Positions 11,539-21,388 are shown, counted from the stretch's first letter. The stretch: 58,270 nucleotides of DNA from Zetaproteobacteria bacterium (GCA_003696795.1 RFFT01000012.1:1-58270), one strand, 5' to 3'. Translations and numbers: made by a program. Notes: generated by a model from the letters alone, not told the origin.

Positions 11539-12993
11539 GTGGAAAATTTTCGTAGAACCAAGATCGTCGCCACCCTCGGGCCGGCCTCCGAGTCGCCCGA
11601 GGTCATCGACCGCCTGATTGCGGCGGGTGTCAATGTCGTTCGGCTGAACTTTTCGCACGGTACTCCCGATGAACATCGGCAGCGGGCCGAGCACGTGCGT
11701 GCCGCCGCCAAAAAACATGGCGTGTGCGTGGGCATCCTGGCCGACATGCAGGGACCCAAGATCCGCTGCGGCAAATTCAAGCGTGGCAAAACAACGCTTG
11801 AGCCCGGCCAGCGCTTCATTCTTGATGCCGCGCTGGACCTGGACGCCGGTACCGACGAACGGGTGGGTTTGACGTACAAGGAACTGGTCAATGACGTCGA
11901 GCCGGGTGCCCGCCTGTTGCTCAACGACGGCCTGATTGTCATGGACGTCGAAGAGGTGCGCGGATCGGAGATCCATTGCACGGTAGTCGTCGGCGGAGAG
12001 CTGTCCAACAACAAGGGCATCAACCGAGCCGGCGGTGGCCTGTCTGCGGCGGCGCTGACCGACAAGGACAAGGAAGACATCAAAACGGCTTGCGCGATCG
12101 GCGTGGATTACATCGCCATTTCGTTTCCACGCGATGGTGAGGATATGCGCTATGCGCGTTCGCTGGTCGAGGCCGCCGGGGGTCATGCGCGTCTTGTGGC
12201 CAAGGTTGAGCGCGCGGAAGCCGTCGACAATCTGGAGAGCATCCTGGAGGCATCCGATGCGGTGATGGTCGCGCGTGGCGATCTCGGTGTGGAGATCGGC
12301 GATGCGGCGGTGCCGCCGGTACAAAAGCGCATTCTGCGCTTGGCCCCCCGCTTCAATTGTCCGGTGATTGTCGCCACCCAGATGATGGAGTCGATGATCA
12401 ACAATCCGATTCCGACCCGTGCCGAGGTCAACGACGTGGCCAATGCGGTATTGGATGGCACCGATGCGATCATGCTTTCCGGAGAAACCGCGGCCGGCAA
12501 GTACCCGGTCGAGGCGGTCGAGGCCATGCATCGCACGTGCATTGAAACGGAAAAGCAGAAGGTCCTTCCCTCCTCCTCGACGCGCGATCCGCGTTATCCG
12601 CCGCGCTCGGTGGACGAGTGCATCGCGCGCCAAGCCATGGAGACCACACACATGTTGAAGGTGCGGGCGATCGCCGCCTTTACCCAGAGCGGAAATACCG
12701 CGCTGTACATGTCCCGACACCTCTCATCGGTGCCGATCTATGCGCTGACTCCGGATCCGCGCACGGCGGGCAGGGTCACCCTGTTCCGCAATGTGGTCGC
12801 CAAGAGCATCAGTGGCAAGTATCTGGAAACGGACGCGCCCAAGGCCACGCGCGAAGCGCTGACCATGATGCTCTATGACAATCTGGTGGACACGGACGAT
12901 ATGGTGGTGATGACGCTGGGGACCCCGATGGGACACTCGGGCAGCACCAATACCATGAAAATCATCAAGGTTGGCGACACCCTGCAGCAATGA
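11539..12993 (+). CDS. pyk: Pyruvate kinase
   Basis: A 484-residue enzyme that forms pyruvate and ATP from phosphoenolpyruvate and ADP. It opens with KIVATLGPASESPEVIDRLI, VVRLNFSHG and DMQGPKIR. The active-site lysine region, MVARGDLGVEI and ATQMMESMI follow, then the C-terminal allosteric domain with GNTALYMSRHL. The start is a GTG immediately after the pgk stop, with GAGGAG overlapping the end of pgk as ribosome site. A pyruvate kinase inside a Calvin-type operon would divert 3-phosphoglycerate carbon to central metabolism. Confidence 0.96.
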   Translation: MENFRRTKIVATLGPASESPEVIDRLIAAGVNVVRLNFSHGTPDEHRQRAEHVRAAAKKHGVCVGILADMQGPKIRCGKFKRGKTTLEPGQRFILDAALDLDAGTDERVGLTYKELVNDVEPGARLLLNDGLIVMDVEEVRGSEIHCTVVVGGELSNNKGINRAGGGLSAAALTDKDKEDIKTACAIGVDYIAISFPRDGEDMRYARSLVEAAGGHARLVAKVERAEAVDNLESILEASDAVMVARGDLGVEIGDAAVPPVQKRILRLAPRFNCPVIVATQMMESMINNPIPTRAEVNDVANAVLDGTDAIMLSGETAAGKYPVEAVEAMHRTCIETEKQKVLPSSSTRDPRYPPRSVDECIARQAMETTHMLKVRAIAAFTQSGNTALYMSRHLSSVPIYALTPDPRTAGRVTLFRNVVAKSISGKYLETDAPKATREALTMMLYDNLVDTDDMVVMTLGTPMGHSGSTNTMKIIKVGDTLQQ

Positions 12994-13065
12994 TACATTG
13001 CTGCGGGATTCCGCCAATCAACGCACTGCGGTTTTGCTGAACCGCGACTATCAAGGAGGAAGAAA

Positions 13066-14103
13066 ATGGCTCTAATTTCAATGAGACAATTGCTCGACCA
13101 TGCCGCTGAAAACGATTACGGCATGCCGGCGTTCAACGTAAACAACATGGAGCAGGTCCATGCCATCATGGAGGCCGCCAACGAGGTCGACTCCCCGGTT
13201 ATCATGCAGGGATCGGCGGGGGCGCGCAGCTATGCGGGCGAACCTTTCCTGCGTCATCTGATCGCCGCCGCGATCGAACAATACCCGCATATCCCGGTTG
13301 TCATGCATCAGGACCACGGCGCCTCGCCGGCCGTATGCATCCGCTCGATTCAGTCCGGCTTCTCATCGGTGATGATGGATGGCTCGCTGATGGAAGATGC
13401 GAAAACCCCTTCCTCCTACGAATACAATGTGGATGTCACCCGCAAGGTCTGCGAAATCGCCCATGCCTGCGGCGTTTCCGTCGAGGGCGAGCTGGGCTGT
13501 CTCGGGTCTCTGGAGACTGGCGAGGCAGGCGAGGAAGATGGTGTGGGCGCGTCCGGCAAGCTGGACATGGATCAGCTGCTGACCGACCCGGATCAGGCCG
13601 CGGATTTCGTCGAACAGACCGGTGTGGATGCGTTGGCCATCGCGATCGGCACCAGCCATGGCGCCTACAAGTTCACCAAGCCGCCGACAGGTGCGGTGCT
13701 GCGTATCGACCGCATCAAAGAAATCCACGCCAAGCTGCCGAACACGCATCTGGTGATGCACGGTTCGTCCTCGGTACCGCAGGACTGGCTGAAGATCATC
13801 AATGAATACGGTGGTGACATGGGCCAGACCTATGGTGTGCCGGTTGAGGAAATCGTGGAAGGCATCCGCAATGGCGTGCGCAAGGTGAATATCGATACCG
13901 ATCTGCGTATGGCGTCCACCGGCGCGATTCGTCGCCATCTGGCGGAGAACCCATCGAACTTCGATCCGCGCAAGTTCTACAAGGCCGCCAAGGACGCAAT
14001 GAAGGAAATCTGCAAGGCACGTTTCGAGGCCTTCGGTTCTGCGGGTCAGGCATCGAAGATCAAGCCCAAGTCGCTGGAGCAGATGGTTTCGTTCTACAGC
14101 TAA
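13066..14103 (+). CDS. cbbA: Fructose-bisphosphate aldolase, class II, Calvin-cycle subtype
   Basis: A 345-residue zinc aldolase that condenses dihydroxyacetone phosphate with glyceraldehyde 3-phosphate or erythrose 4-phosphate. Zinc and phosphate motifs: HQDHGASP near residue 85, [28 protein letters not shown] and NIDTDLRMA. The overall pattern matches the CbbA branch rather than the E. coli FbaA branch. AAGGAGG precedes the ATG. It is the last gene of the run; a terminator starts 21 bases after the stop. Confidence 0.95.
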   Translation: MALISMRQLLDHAAENDYGMPAFNVNNMEQVHAIMEAANEVDSPVIMQGSAGARSYAGEPFLRHLIAAAIEQYPHIPVVMHQDHGASPAVCIRSIQSGFSSVMMDGSLMEDAKTPSSYEYNVDVTRKVCEIAHACGVSVEGELGCLGSLETGEAGEEDGVGASGKLDMDQLLTDPDQAADFVEQTGVDALAIAIGTSHGAYKFTKPPTGAVLRIDRIKEIHAKLPNTHLVMHGSSSVPQDWLKIINEYGGDMGQTYGVPVEEIVEGIRNGVRKVNIDTDLRMASTGAIRRHLAENPSNFDPRKFYKAAKDAMKEICKARFEAFGSAGQASKIKPKSLEQMVSFYS

Positions 14104-14123
14104 GCGACAACGACGCCAACAAC

Positions 14124-14156
14124 AAGGGCAACGCCAATGCGTTGCCCTTTCTTTTT
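14124..14156 (+). terminator. Rho-independent terminator after the sugar-phosphate operon
   Basis: An 11-base perfect stem (AAGGGCAACGC/GCGTTGCCCTT) with a CAAT loop at 14124-14149 is followed by TCTTTTT on the plus strand. It marks the end of the operon. It touches the stop codon of the convergent MFS gene. It lacks a T-run in the minus direction, so it serves mainly the plus strand. Confidence 0.93.
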
Positions 14157-15399
14157 ATCGCACCTCTACCCGAAACAGCAATGCTGCGCCGACCGCAAAC
14201 AACCACAAGATAGCCAGGATCGCCAGGCGATTACTGCCGGAGAGCAGGCTGGCCAAGCCCATCAAAGCCGGTCCCGCCACCGCGGAAAACTTGCCCAGCA
14301 TATTGAAAAAGCCGAAGAATTCAGCCGCCTCCTCGCGCGGGACCATGCGCGCATACAGCGAACGGGACAGCGACTGAATGCCGCCCATCACCAAACCAAT
14401 GACCGCGGCAAGCGCATAAAACTCCCTGGCTTGCTGCATACCCGCGCTCCACAGGCACACCAGCGCATACACCGCAATGGTGAGCAGCAACACACGTTTC
14501 GCGCCCCATCGCTCCCCCATCCACCCCAGCGCAATGGCCGCGGGAAAGGCCACAAACTGGGTCAGCAACAAGGCTTTCATCAGAATCGCCGAGTCGAAAC
14601 CCAAGGCCAAACCATAATCCACCGCCATCCGCGCCACCGTATTGACACCGTCGATATAAAAAAAATAGGCCAACAGAAACAGCCAGACATTGCGCCATTC
14701 GCGGACATGCGCGAAGGTCTCCCGCAATTGGGCAAACCCGGCCCGTGCGGCGGCCAGCACCTCAAGTCGCTCGTGGCCGCCTCGTTCCGGCACATGCCTG
14801 GCGAGCGGCAGGGTGAACACCCCCCACCATAGCGCCACGCTGATGAATGACCAGCGCACCGCCTCCGCGCGATCGTGCAGACCAAACCAATCCGGATGCA
14901 CTGTCATCAACACATTGATCAGGAACAACAGTCCTCCGCCTATATAGCCCAACCCATAACCCAGGGCCGATGCGCGATCGAGCTCGGATCGCTCGGCGAC
15001 ATCGACCAACAGTGCGTCATAAAACACATTGGCGCCGGAAAATGCGACCGCGCCTAAGAAATAGATCAGCAGTGCCCACGGCCAAGCTCCAGCCCCGACC
15101 AGAAACAATGCGCCGGTCATCACCACCCCCATCGTGGTAAAAGACAACAGCATGCGTTTCTTCAACCCGCCACGATCCGCCATCGCCCCAAGCAACGGCG
15201 CGAGCAAGGCCACGATCAAGGCGGCCAGCGCATTGCCGGTGCCAAGCCAGAACGTGCTCTCGGACGACGCCATGTCGGAAGCCCAGTACTGTTTGAAAAA
15301 TACTGGAAAAAAGCCCGCCATCACCGTGGTGGTATAGGCGGAGTTGGCCCAGTCGTACATGGCCCAGGCATAAACGGATCGCGGATGTGCATAGGACAT
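14155..15399 (-). CDS. MFS transporter, UMF1/Atg22-like family
   Basis: A 414-residue protein with about 12 transmembrane segments. The N-terminal YAWAMYDWANSAYTTTVMAGFFPVFF is the signature of bacterial UMF1 (vacuole effluxer Atg22-like) transporters. The loop LGAMADRGGLKKRM is the MFS motif A variant, and GGIQSLSRSLYARMVP is also typical. Substrate is unknown for most members. It is convergent with the aldolase gene and divergent from the DASS symporter gene, with 81 bases between the two starts. No strong ribosome site is visible before the ATG. Confidence 0.88.
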   Translation of the reverse strand: MSYAHPRSVYAWAMYDWANSAYTTTVMAGFFPVFFKQYWASDMASSESTFWLGTGNALAALIVALLAPLLGAMADRGGLKKRMLLSFTTMGVVMTGALFLVGAGAWPWALLIYFLGAVAFSGANVFYDALLVDVAERSELDRASALGYGLGYIGGGLLFLINVLMTVHPDWFGLHDRAEAVRWSFISVALWWGVFTLPLARHVPERGGHERLEVLAAARAGFAQLRETFAHVREWRNVWLFLLAYFFYIDGVNTVARMAVDYGLALGFDSAILMKALLLTQFVAFPAAIALGWMGERWGAKRVLLLTIAVYALVCLWSAGMQQAREFYALAAVIGLVMGGIQSLSRSLYARMVPREEAAEFFGFFNMLGKFSAVAGPALMGLASLLSGSNRLAILAILWLFAVGAALLFRVEVR

Positions 15400-15480
15400 G
15401 GGCGGAAAAATAAACCATTGCCCACATGAGCGCGAGGAATCGCCCTTGCATGCCCGCCTTCAGCGGGCAATATCTCCGCC

Positions 15481-16914
15481 ATGTGGTTCAAACGCATCAG
15501 TCTGCTCGCCGGCCCTGCCCTGGCAGCGATCATCGCGCTGGGCTTGAACATCCCCGACGCTCCGCATGCGGCAACGATGTTGGGGCTTGCGCTTTGGATG
15601 TCGTTGTGGTGGATCAGCGAATGCCTTCCCATCGCTGCCACCGCACTGATTCCGCTGGCGATGTTTCCGCTATGCGGTATTGCGACCGGCCACGACATCG
15701 CGCCACGCTACGCGAACAGCATCATCTTTCTGTTCATCGGCGGTTTTCTGATCGCTCAGGGGATGGAGCGAAGCGGACTGCACAAACGCATCGCCCTCGA
15801 GCTACTCGCCCGCCTTCACGGCAGTCCCCTGCAACTGGCGCTCGGTTTTTCCCTGGTCACAGCACTGCTTTCGATGTGGATCTCAAACACCGCCACCACG
15901 ATGTTGATGGTCACCATCGCCCTGCCCATGCTCAAGCGTCTCATCGAGGAACATGGGGAACGGATGATTATGCCCATGGCCACCAGTTTCATGCTGATCA
16001 TCGCCTACTCGGCCAACATTGGCGGCATGGGCACGCCCGTGGGCACAGCACCCAATCTTGTCTTTCTCGAAAACATGCGCTTGCATGCCCCGGAACACAC
16101 CCCCTCGTTTCTACAATGGATGCTGGTCGGTTTGCCTACTGTTGCAGCGGGACTATTGGTCCTTTTTCTCTGGCAAGCGCCGACCCTCATCCGTATCCCC
16201 TGGCGGGCATCCGATGCCGCATCGCTTGATCAAGCGCGGCGGGCATTGGGGGCAATGTCCCGCGCCGAAAAACATGTTGCCTGGATCCTCGCTCTCACCG
16301 CCCAGTTATGGATGACGCGCAAAGGTATCGGAGACGTCCCCGGCTGGTCGGCGCTGCTACCCTATCGCGGTGTCGATGACGGCACGGTGGCCATGTTCAT
16401 GGCCATGCTGTTGTTTCTGCTCAAAAACGAACATGGAGCCCCCATTCTTGCGGCGGATGCCGTTCGTCGCCTGCCATGGGACATCGTCCTGCTGCTTGGC
16501 GGCGGTTTCGCGCTGGCCTATGGCATGCAGCAATCGGGGCTGTCCGCATGGCTTGGCGCTCAAATGAGCGCGTTTGGCGCCATGCCCGTCTTCTTGATCA
16601 TGCTGTGCGTTGCGCTGCTCATCACCATGCTGACCGAAATCACGAGCAATACCGCCACCACACAGGTGGTCCTCCCCATCCTTGCGGCGGGTGCGCTCGG
16701 CAACGGTCTTGACCCGGTATTGCTGCTGCTGCCGGCGACCTTGTCCGCCTCATGCGCATTCATGTTGCCGGCGGCGACGCCACCGAATGCGATCGTGTTC
16801 GGTTCCGGCTTCATCCATGTTCGGGATATGGCCAAGGCGGGGCTGCGCATGAACCTGAGCATGGCCTTGGCTATCACCCTGCTGGTCTGGCTCTTGCGCC
16901 CCATGCTGCCCTGA
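15481..16914 (+). CDS. DASS-family sodium/anion symporter (SLC13 type)
   Basis: A 477-residue membrane protein with two inverted-repeat halves. Each half carries the sodium-site SNT motif: ISNTATTMLMV in the first and TSNTATTQVVLP in the second. GTPVGTAPN and ATPPNAIVFGSG follow them. Members import dicarboxylates, tricarboxylates, sulfate or phosphate with sodium. The exact anion is not predictable here. The ATG at 15481 has only a weak ribosome site. The stop codon directly abuts the end of the convergent suhB gene (stop at 16915). Confidence 0.9.
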   Translation: MWFKRISLLAGPALAAIIALGLNIPDAPHAATMLGLALWMSLWWISECLPIAATALIPLAMFPLCGIATGHDIAPRYANSIIFLFIGGFLIAQGMERSGLHKRIALELLARLHGSPLQLALGFSLVTALLSMWISNTATTMLMVTIALPMLKRLIEEHGERMIMPMATSFMLIIAYSANIGGMGTPVGTAPNLVFLENMRLHAPEHTPSFLQWMLVGLPTVAAGLLVLFLWQAPTLIRIPWRASDAASLDQARRALGAMSRAEKHVAWILALTAQLWMTRKGIGDVPGWSALLPYRGVDDGTVAMFMAMLLFLLKNEHGAPILAADAVRRLPWDIVLLLGGGFALAYGMQQSGLSAWLGAQMSAFGAMPVFLIMLCVALLITMLTEITSNTATTQVVLPILAAGALGNGLDPVLLLLPATLSASCAFMLPAATPPNAIVFGSGFIHVRDMAKAGLRMNLSMALAITLLVWLLRPMLP

Positions 16915-17685
16915 TTACAGCTTCAACAAGCGGACGAATCCTTGGTGCAGGCGCGCATTCGTGGCCAGCACATCGCCTCGCTCCAGCTCCAGCGATTCGC
17001 CGGCCAGGCCGGTGGCCATCCCTCCCGCCTCTTGCACAAGCAGGTAGCCAGCCGCGATATCCCATGGACACAGCCCGGACTCCCAATAAGCATCCAGGCG
17101 GCCCGCCGCCACATAGGCAAGATCCAGCGCGGCCGAACCGCCGCGACGATAAGCGTCGCAATGGCGCATACATGCATCCATACGCTGCTGGAACATATCT
17201 AGGCCATCCTTGCGATAAGCGGGAAGTCCGGAAGCGAACATGGCATGTTCAAGCCGTTCGGTAGTGCTTACCCGCAAACGGCGACGGTTCAGAAATGCAC
17301 CGCCCCCATTCTTCGCCTCGAAGGTCTCGTTGCGAATCGGATCGTGAATCACGGCCAGCATGGGTTTGCCATGCTTCCAGGCGGCAATCGATACCGCAAA
17401 GTGCGGATAGCCATGGATAAAGTTCGTGGTTCCATCCAGCGGATCGATGTACCACTGGATTGGGGCCTCCGGGTTCACCCGCTTGGAACTCTCTTCGGCA
17501 ACAATGCCATGCGCCGGATAATGCCGCTGGATCTCCCGAATGATCAGCGCCTCGGCCCGCTGATCGATTTCGGTGACGAAATCCCGATGCGTCTTTTGCT
17601 GAACCTTCAAGTGCCCTCGTTCATCGAAGGCGCGAGCAATCAGGTCGCCCGCTCGACGGGCCACGCGTACGGCGACATATAGCAC
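16915..17685 (-). CDS. suhB: Inositol-1-monophosphatase SuhB
   Basis: A 256-residue protein close to E. coli SuhB, which dephosphorylates inositol 1-phosphate and also takes part in rRNA transcription antitermination. Motifs: VTEIDQRAE, VAEESS, DPLDGTTNFIHGYPHFAVS, ALDLAYVAAGRLDAYWE and WDIAAGYLLVQEAGG. The start is a GTG at 17685 with AGGAG about 8 bases upstream, and MLYVAVRVARRAG matches the usual SuhB N-terminus. This is the second family member in the window. The one at 5219 is clearly divergent from it. Confidence 0.93.
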   Translation of the reverse strand: MLYVAVRVARRAGDLIARAFDERGHLKVQQKTHRDFVTEIDQRAEALIIREIQRHYPAHGIVAEESSKRVNPEAPIQWYIDPLDGTTNFIHGYPHFAVSIAAWKHGKPMLAVIHDPIRNETFEAKNGGGAFLNRRRLRVSTTERLEHAMFASGLPAYRKDGLDMFQQRMDACMRHCDAYRRGGSAALDLAYVAAGRLDAYWESGLCPWDIAAGYLLVQEAGGMATGLAGESLELERGDVLATNARLHQGFVRLLKL

Positions 17686-17788
17686 TGAACAATCTCCTGA
17701 ACTGGACTGAAAGCGCCGCCGGACGGCGCTCCATGGCGCGCGAGGATAGCATGCGTATCAAGCAGCGTCTTGCTTTAAGCGGTGTCGC

Positions 17789-19966
17789 TTGCGCTTGGCC
17801 GAGCAAGGTCTATGCTTGGATAAAACTTCATCGAAGGTGGCGGTCCTGGAAGACTACATCGTTCAGCATTGGTTGCTCCGACATCATCGCCCGGACGATC
17901 AATCGCTCATCCAATCGCAGGTTCAACAGGTCAAGGCCCGCCTGCTTTTCGGGCTCGGCGGTCTGGCCTATCTCTATCTGCATGCTCCGCTGTTTGCGTC
18001 AAACAAGACGTGGTTCCTGCCCTTGAGTGCTGCCTATCTATTGTACAACGCATGCTCGATCTGGTTCATCAAGCGCAAGCCGCTATCCGCCCCACGTACA
18101 CTATCGGGACCGCTGTTCGACTTTGCGGTTGTCGCTTGCGCGATGCTCATCGATGGCGGACATACAAGCGGCATGTACATCATGATGGTCATCATCATCT
18201 TCGGCAACGCGTTCCGCTATGGCAATGCCCTGCTGCTCTATTCCCAAGTGCTTGGCATCATTTTTCTGGCGCTGACCAGCATCATCACCCTGGGAATGCT
18301 GCAGCAGGATATCGACATTACATTGCTGTTCTGGCAACTGCTGGGCCTGATCATCATTCCCCTGTATATGTACCTGATCGGTGACAAGGCGGAACGCGCG
18401 TTGCAAAGCCAGGGACAGGCGGAAGAAACCACCATGCGCCTGATCGACCAGGGCCCCTTGCCTGTGTTCGCCTTTGACCTCGACGCGCAAGGGAACGCGC
18501 GCATTCTCTATGCCAACGAGGCAATCCAAACGGTTGCAAAACATGAAAAAAGCACTCTGATCGGCGCTTCGCCCGAACGGCTTTGCCTGCCTGAGGATGG
18601 CCCGTTGTTCAACAACTTCTGCCAACAACTGCTGCGCCATCCGGACACCCAGCCAAGAACACTTTATGTACGCGGACATGGCGCTGAACATCAGCCCCTG
18701 CGTCTGCTATGCACCGCGACCCATGTTCGTTGGCGGGAGCGGAATATCGGTGTCTGTTTCATCCAGGACATCACCGAGAGCGAAGCGCGCAGGGAACGTT
18801 ATGAAGCCACGCATAAGCATGGCTATATGTCCGCCCTCGTCGCCGGCGTGGTACATGACTTCCGCAATGTGCTGACCACGATGATCGGTCAGGCGGAAGT
18901 GTTGCAAATGGAAATCGACGAACCGGCTTTGCGCGACCAAATCGAGAGCATCATTGAGGCCGGTGAGCGTGGTTCCACCATGGTCACCCACCTGTTGACG
19001 CTTGCGCAGAGTACGGCCGAGGTGGACACGGAGGTCATCGACAGCAACCATAGCGAGGCGTTGGAACGCATCATCGGCATTGCACGGCTACAACTGCCGC
19101 CGAAGATCACCCTGCACCATGAGATTGACGATATTCTGCCGCGCGTATCGATCAGCCTGGTGGAGATCGAACAAATTCTGCTCAACTTGATCAATAACGC
19201 CGCCCAAGCGATCGAAGACCAGGGCCAAATCCATATCGAAATCAAGAACCTGCACGACCATTTACTACTCCAGGTGCGGGACGATGGCATCGGCATTGCC
19301 GAGCAAGACCTTCCCATGGTGACCAAACCCTTCTGGACCTCACGCAGGGAAAAAGGTGGCACCGGACTGGGGTTGGCCATGATCGAGCGCATTGTGCGCA
19401 GCCATCGGGGACGCATGGAAATCGAGTCCCAGCCTGGCAAGGGCACCTGTATTCGCATCTTGCTTCCCGCCAATGCGCCAGCGGGTGCAAAAAACGATGC
19501 CTGGCCATCGACCTCTGACGCGCCATCTCACTCCCCCACCACTGCCGAACCGGGCAACAGCTATGACATTCTCTTGGTCGACGACGCGCCTGAAGTCTTG
19601 GCCATTCATGCTGCGCTGGTCCAAAAGCTGGGACATCGAACGAGCACCGCCAGAGATGGCAAACAGGCACTGGCTATCCTCGCCCGTCATGGCGAGAACG
19701 CATTCGATCTGATCATCACCGACTATCGTATGCCGGAGATGGATGGGCTGGAACTGGCGATCGAGCTCCGCCAGCGGGGAGTCGACACGCCGATACTGAT
19801 GATTACCGCCTACGGCGAGGACCATCGCCTGCGAGAGGCAGGACGCTATGGAGTGACGGTGCTACGCAAGCCGATCAGCCTGAAGGAGTTGCATACGCAG
19901 ATTCTGCGGGTGATTGGCCAAGCACAAGATCGCGCGCACGAAAATCCGCATAACGCGCATCCGTGA
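17789..19966 (+). CDS. Membrane hybrid histidine kinase with receiver domain
   Basis: A 725-residue two-component protein. Order: about six transmembrane segments (residues 50-200), a PAS-like region (215-330), an NtrB-type H-box with His356 in HDFRNVLTTMIG, an ATPase domain with N-box NLINNAAQAI, DDGIGIA and GGTGLGLAM, a proline/serine-rich linker, and a receiver with VDD and phospho-acceptor Asp645 (TDYRMPEMDG) and lysine in LRKPIS. No separate response regulator is adjacent, so its output is unknown. The TTG at 17789 lacks a clear ribosome site; a GTG at 17837 is an equally good start. Its 3' end overlaps truA by 92 bases. Confidence 0.88.
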   Translation: MRLAEQGLCLDKTSSKVAVLEDYIVQHWLLRHHRPDDQSLIQSQVQQVKARLLFGLGGLAYLYLHAPLFASNKTWFLPLSAAYLLYNACSIWFIKRKPLSAPRTLSGPLFDFAVVACAMLIDGGHTSGMYIMMVIIIFGNAFRYGNALLLYSQVLGIIFLALTSIITLGMLQQDIDITLLFWQLLGLIIIPLYMYLIGDKAERALQSQGQAEETTMRLIDQGPLPVFAFDLDAQGNARILYANEAIQTVAKHEKSTLIGASPERLCLPEDGPLFNNFCQQLLRHPDTQPRTLYVRGHGAEHQPLRLLCTATHVRWRERNIGVCFIQDITESEARRERYEATHKHGYMSALVAGVVHDFRNVLTTMIGQAEVLQMEIDEPALRDQIESIIEAGERGSTMVTHLLTLAQSTAEVDTEVIDSNHSEALERIIGIARLQLPPKITLHHEIDDILPRVSISLVEIEQILLNLINNAAQAIEDQGQIHIEIKNLHDHLLLQVRDDGIGIAEQDLPMVTKPFWTSRREKGGTGLGLAMIERIVRSHRGRMEIESQPGKGTCIRILLPANAPAGAKNDAWPSTSDAPSHSPTTAEPGNSYDILLVDDAPEVLAIHAALVQKLGHRTSTARDGKQALAILARHGENAFDLIITDYRMPEMDGLELAIELRQRGVDTPILMITAYGEDHRLREAGRYGVTVLRKPISLKELHTQILRVIGQAQDRAHENPHNAHP

Positions 19967-20693
19967 AAAACAGTCCCTGGGCGGGCGCTGTCGCCGCTCC
20001 AGCGGCCCTGTTCCGTCCCTTTAGCAAGTGCGCAAAGTCCTCGGGTGTACGCTTGCCAAGTCCAACCTCGACGAGATTGCCGACCAAATTGCGCACCATG
20101 TGATAAAGAAAAGCGTCCGCCCGCACCTCGATGCAAATACAGCAGCCTGAGCGGGTGATAACCACCTCGCGCACCTCGCGCACTGGATGGCGCGCCTGAC
20201 ACCCACTTGCGCGCAAGGCGCTGAAATCCTGCCTGCCCAGACAATACCTCGCCGCCTCACGCATCAAATCGAGATTCAGCGGCCTGGGCATCCACCAATG
20301 CTGCCAACGATGCAGGGCGGAAACCGTTTGTCGATTCCAAATCTGATAACGGTAAGCACGTTCCAGGCAATCGAAACGGGCATGAAAGTCCGCCGCCACC
20401 GCGCGCGCGCCAAGCACACGAATGGTTGCGGGCAACAGCGCGTTCACCCCATGCACGTAGGCGCGCGGTGAACGCAGCCAGCGAGAAGCCGAGACATCGA
20501 CATGAACCAGCAAGGCCTCGGCATGCACCCCCGCATCGGTTCTTCCTGCAGCGACGGTGGCAACGCTATGCCCCTCGATGCGTGCCAATGCCTGCTCAAG
20601 CGCCTGTTGCACGGACGGCGCATTCCGTTGTCGTTGCCAACCGCTGAAGGCATGTCCGTCAAACTCGAGCACAAGCGCAATGCGTTGGCTCAT
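19875..20693 (-). CDS. truA: tRNA pseudouridine(38-40) synthase TruA
   Basis: A 272-residue enzyme that makes pseudouridine at positions 38-40 of the tRNA anticodon stem. Catalytic Asp53 is in GRTDAGVHA, and YDG-equivalent FDGHAFSGWQ, RAYRYQIWNR and FLYHMVRNLVG are conserved. Its start codon overlaps the end of the EcfT-like gene (ATGA-type, 20690-20693). The convergent overlap with the kinase gene (92 bases) falls in the variable C-terminal tail, so both products can be intact. Confidence 0.95.
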   Translation of the reverse strand: MSQRIALVLEFDGHAFSGWQRQRNAPSVQQALEQALARIEGHSVATVAAGRTDAGVHAEALLVHVDVSASRWLRSPRAYVHGVNALLPATIRVLGARAVAADFHARFDCLERAYRYQIWNRQTVSALHRWQHWWMPRPLNLDLMREAARYCLGRQDFSALRASGCQARHPVREVREVVITRSGCCICIEVRADAFLYHMVRNLVGNLVEVGLGKRTPEDFAHLLKGRNRAAGAATAPAQGLFFTDARYADFRARDLVLGQSPAESAYATPSG

Positions 20694-21388
20694 TGTCCCA
20701 AGCCCACACTCAACATGCCAGCGAGCACCAACCAGAATATGCTTTCGATCGCGCCCCCAGCGCGCCGCACAGAATGCCGATCATCGCGCTCATCCCAAGT
20801 CAACCACAAACGCTCGGCATGCTCTCGACCCAACGCCAATGCGCGACGCACCGCATCCTCCAACAAGGACGGCAGGGCGCGCCATGAACGCCTGGCGCGC
20901 CATAGCCCAGCCAGCTCATGCACGATGTCCTTGCGCAAGGGCTCAAGCAACAACAGCAATGGATAAAGGCGATGGCCCACCACTGGCAGGCGCCTGAGTC
21001 CCATCAGCCAATCCGCCGGCGGCCATAGACGCGCGATCATCATCCCGCACAAAAAGAATAGCGCCAAATGCAGTGCCAACCCCATGCCGCTTGCCAGCCC
21101 TTCCCGGGTTACATGCAATCCCGCGCCGGACCAGAGCACCTCGCCAGGCGTGAACAGGGCATGCAACATGAATGTGGGCAGCAGCAGCCAAGGCAACACC
21201 ACCCCCAAGCGACGCAATCGATGCACCCCTTGATCATGACGGACGATCAGCCCGAACAGCAGGATGATCACGCCAGCCGCCAACCAGGGCGCAGGACGTG
21301 TCAAGCACAGCCACAGCAGGATCGCGGTAAAATAGCCTCGTGCCAGATGGTTAAACCACGCAACACACTCAACGCTTCGGGTCGTCAT
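20690..21388 (-). CDS. EcfT/CbiQ-like integral membrane protein
   Basis: A 232-residue protein with about five hydrophobic segments, then a basic cytoplasmic stretch (LRKDIVHELAGLWRARRSW) and a final membrane segment. The layout and the Ala-Arg-rich coupling stretch resemble the T-component of energy-coupling-factor or cobalt transporters, but the match is weak and no ECF ATPase or S-component is nearby. The ATG at 21388 overlaps the end of fimV by 20 bases. An in-frame start further upstream would lie inside fimV. The position between fimV and truA suggests co-transcription. Function is uncertain. Confidence 0.6.
   Translation of the reverse strand: MTTRSVECVAWFNHLARGYFTAILLWLCLTRPAPWLAAGVIILLFGLIVRHDQGVHRLRRLGVVLPWLLLPTFMLHALFTPGEVLWSGAGLHVTREGLASGMGLALHLALFFLCGMMIARLWPPADWLMGLRRLPVVGHRLYPLLLLLEPLRKDIVHELAGLWRARRSWRALPSLLEDAVRRALALGREHAERLWLTWDERDDRHSVRRAGGAIESIFWLVLAGMLSVGLGQ

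Noticed and set aside
11518-12720. A 400-codon open frame antisense to pyruvate kinase
   Set aside because: Shadow of a conserved gene; no ribosome site or family match.
12994-13065. Hairpin GCGGTT/AACCGC between pyk and the aldolase gene considered as a terminator
   Set aside because: The stem is only 6 bases, no T-run follows, and a strong ribosome site for the next gene comes directly after.
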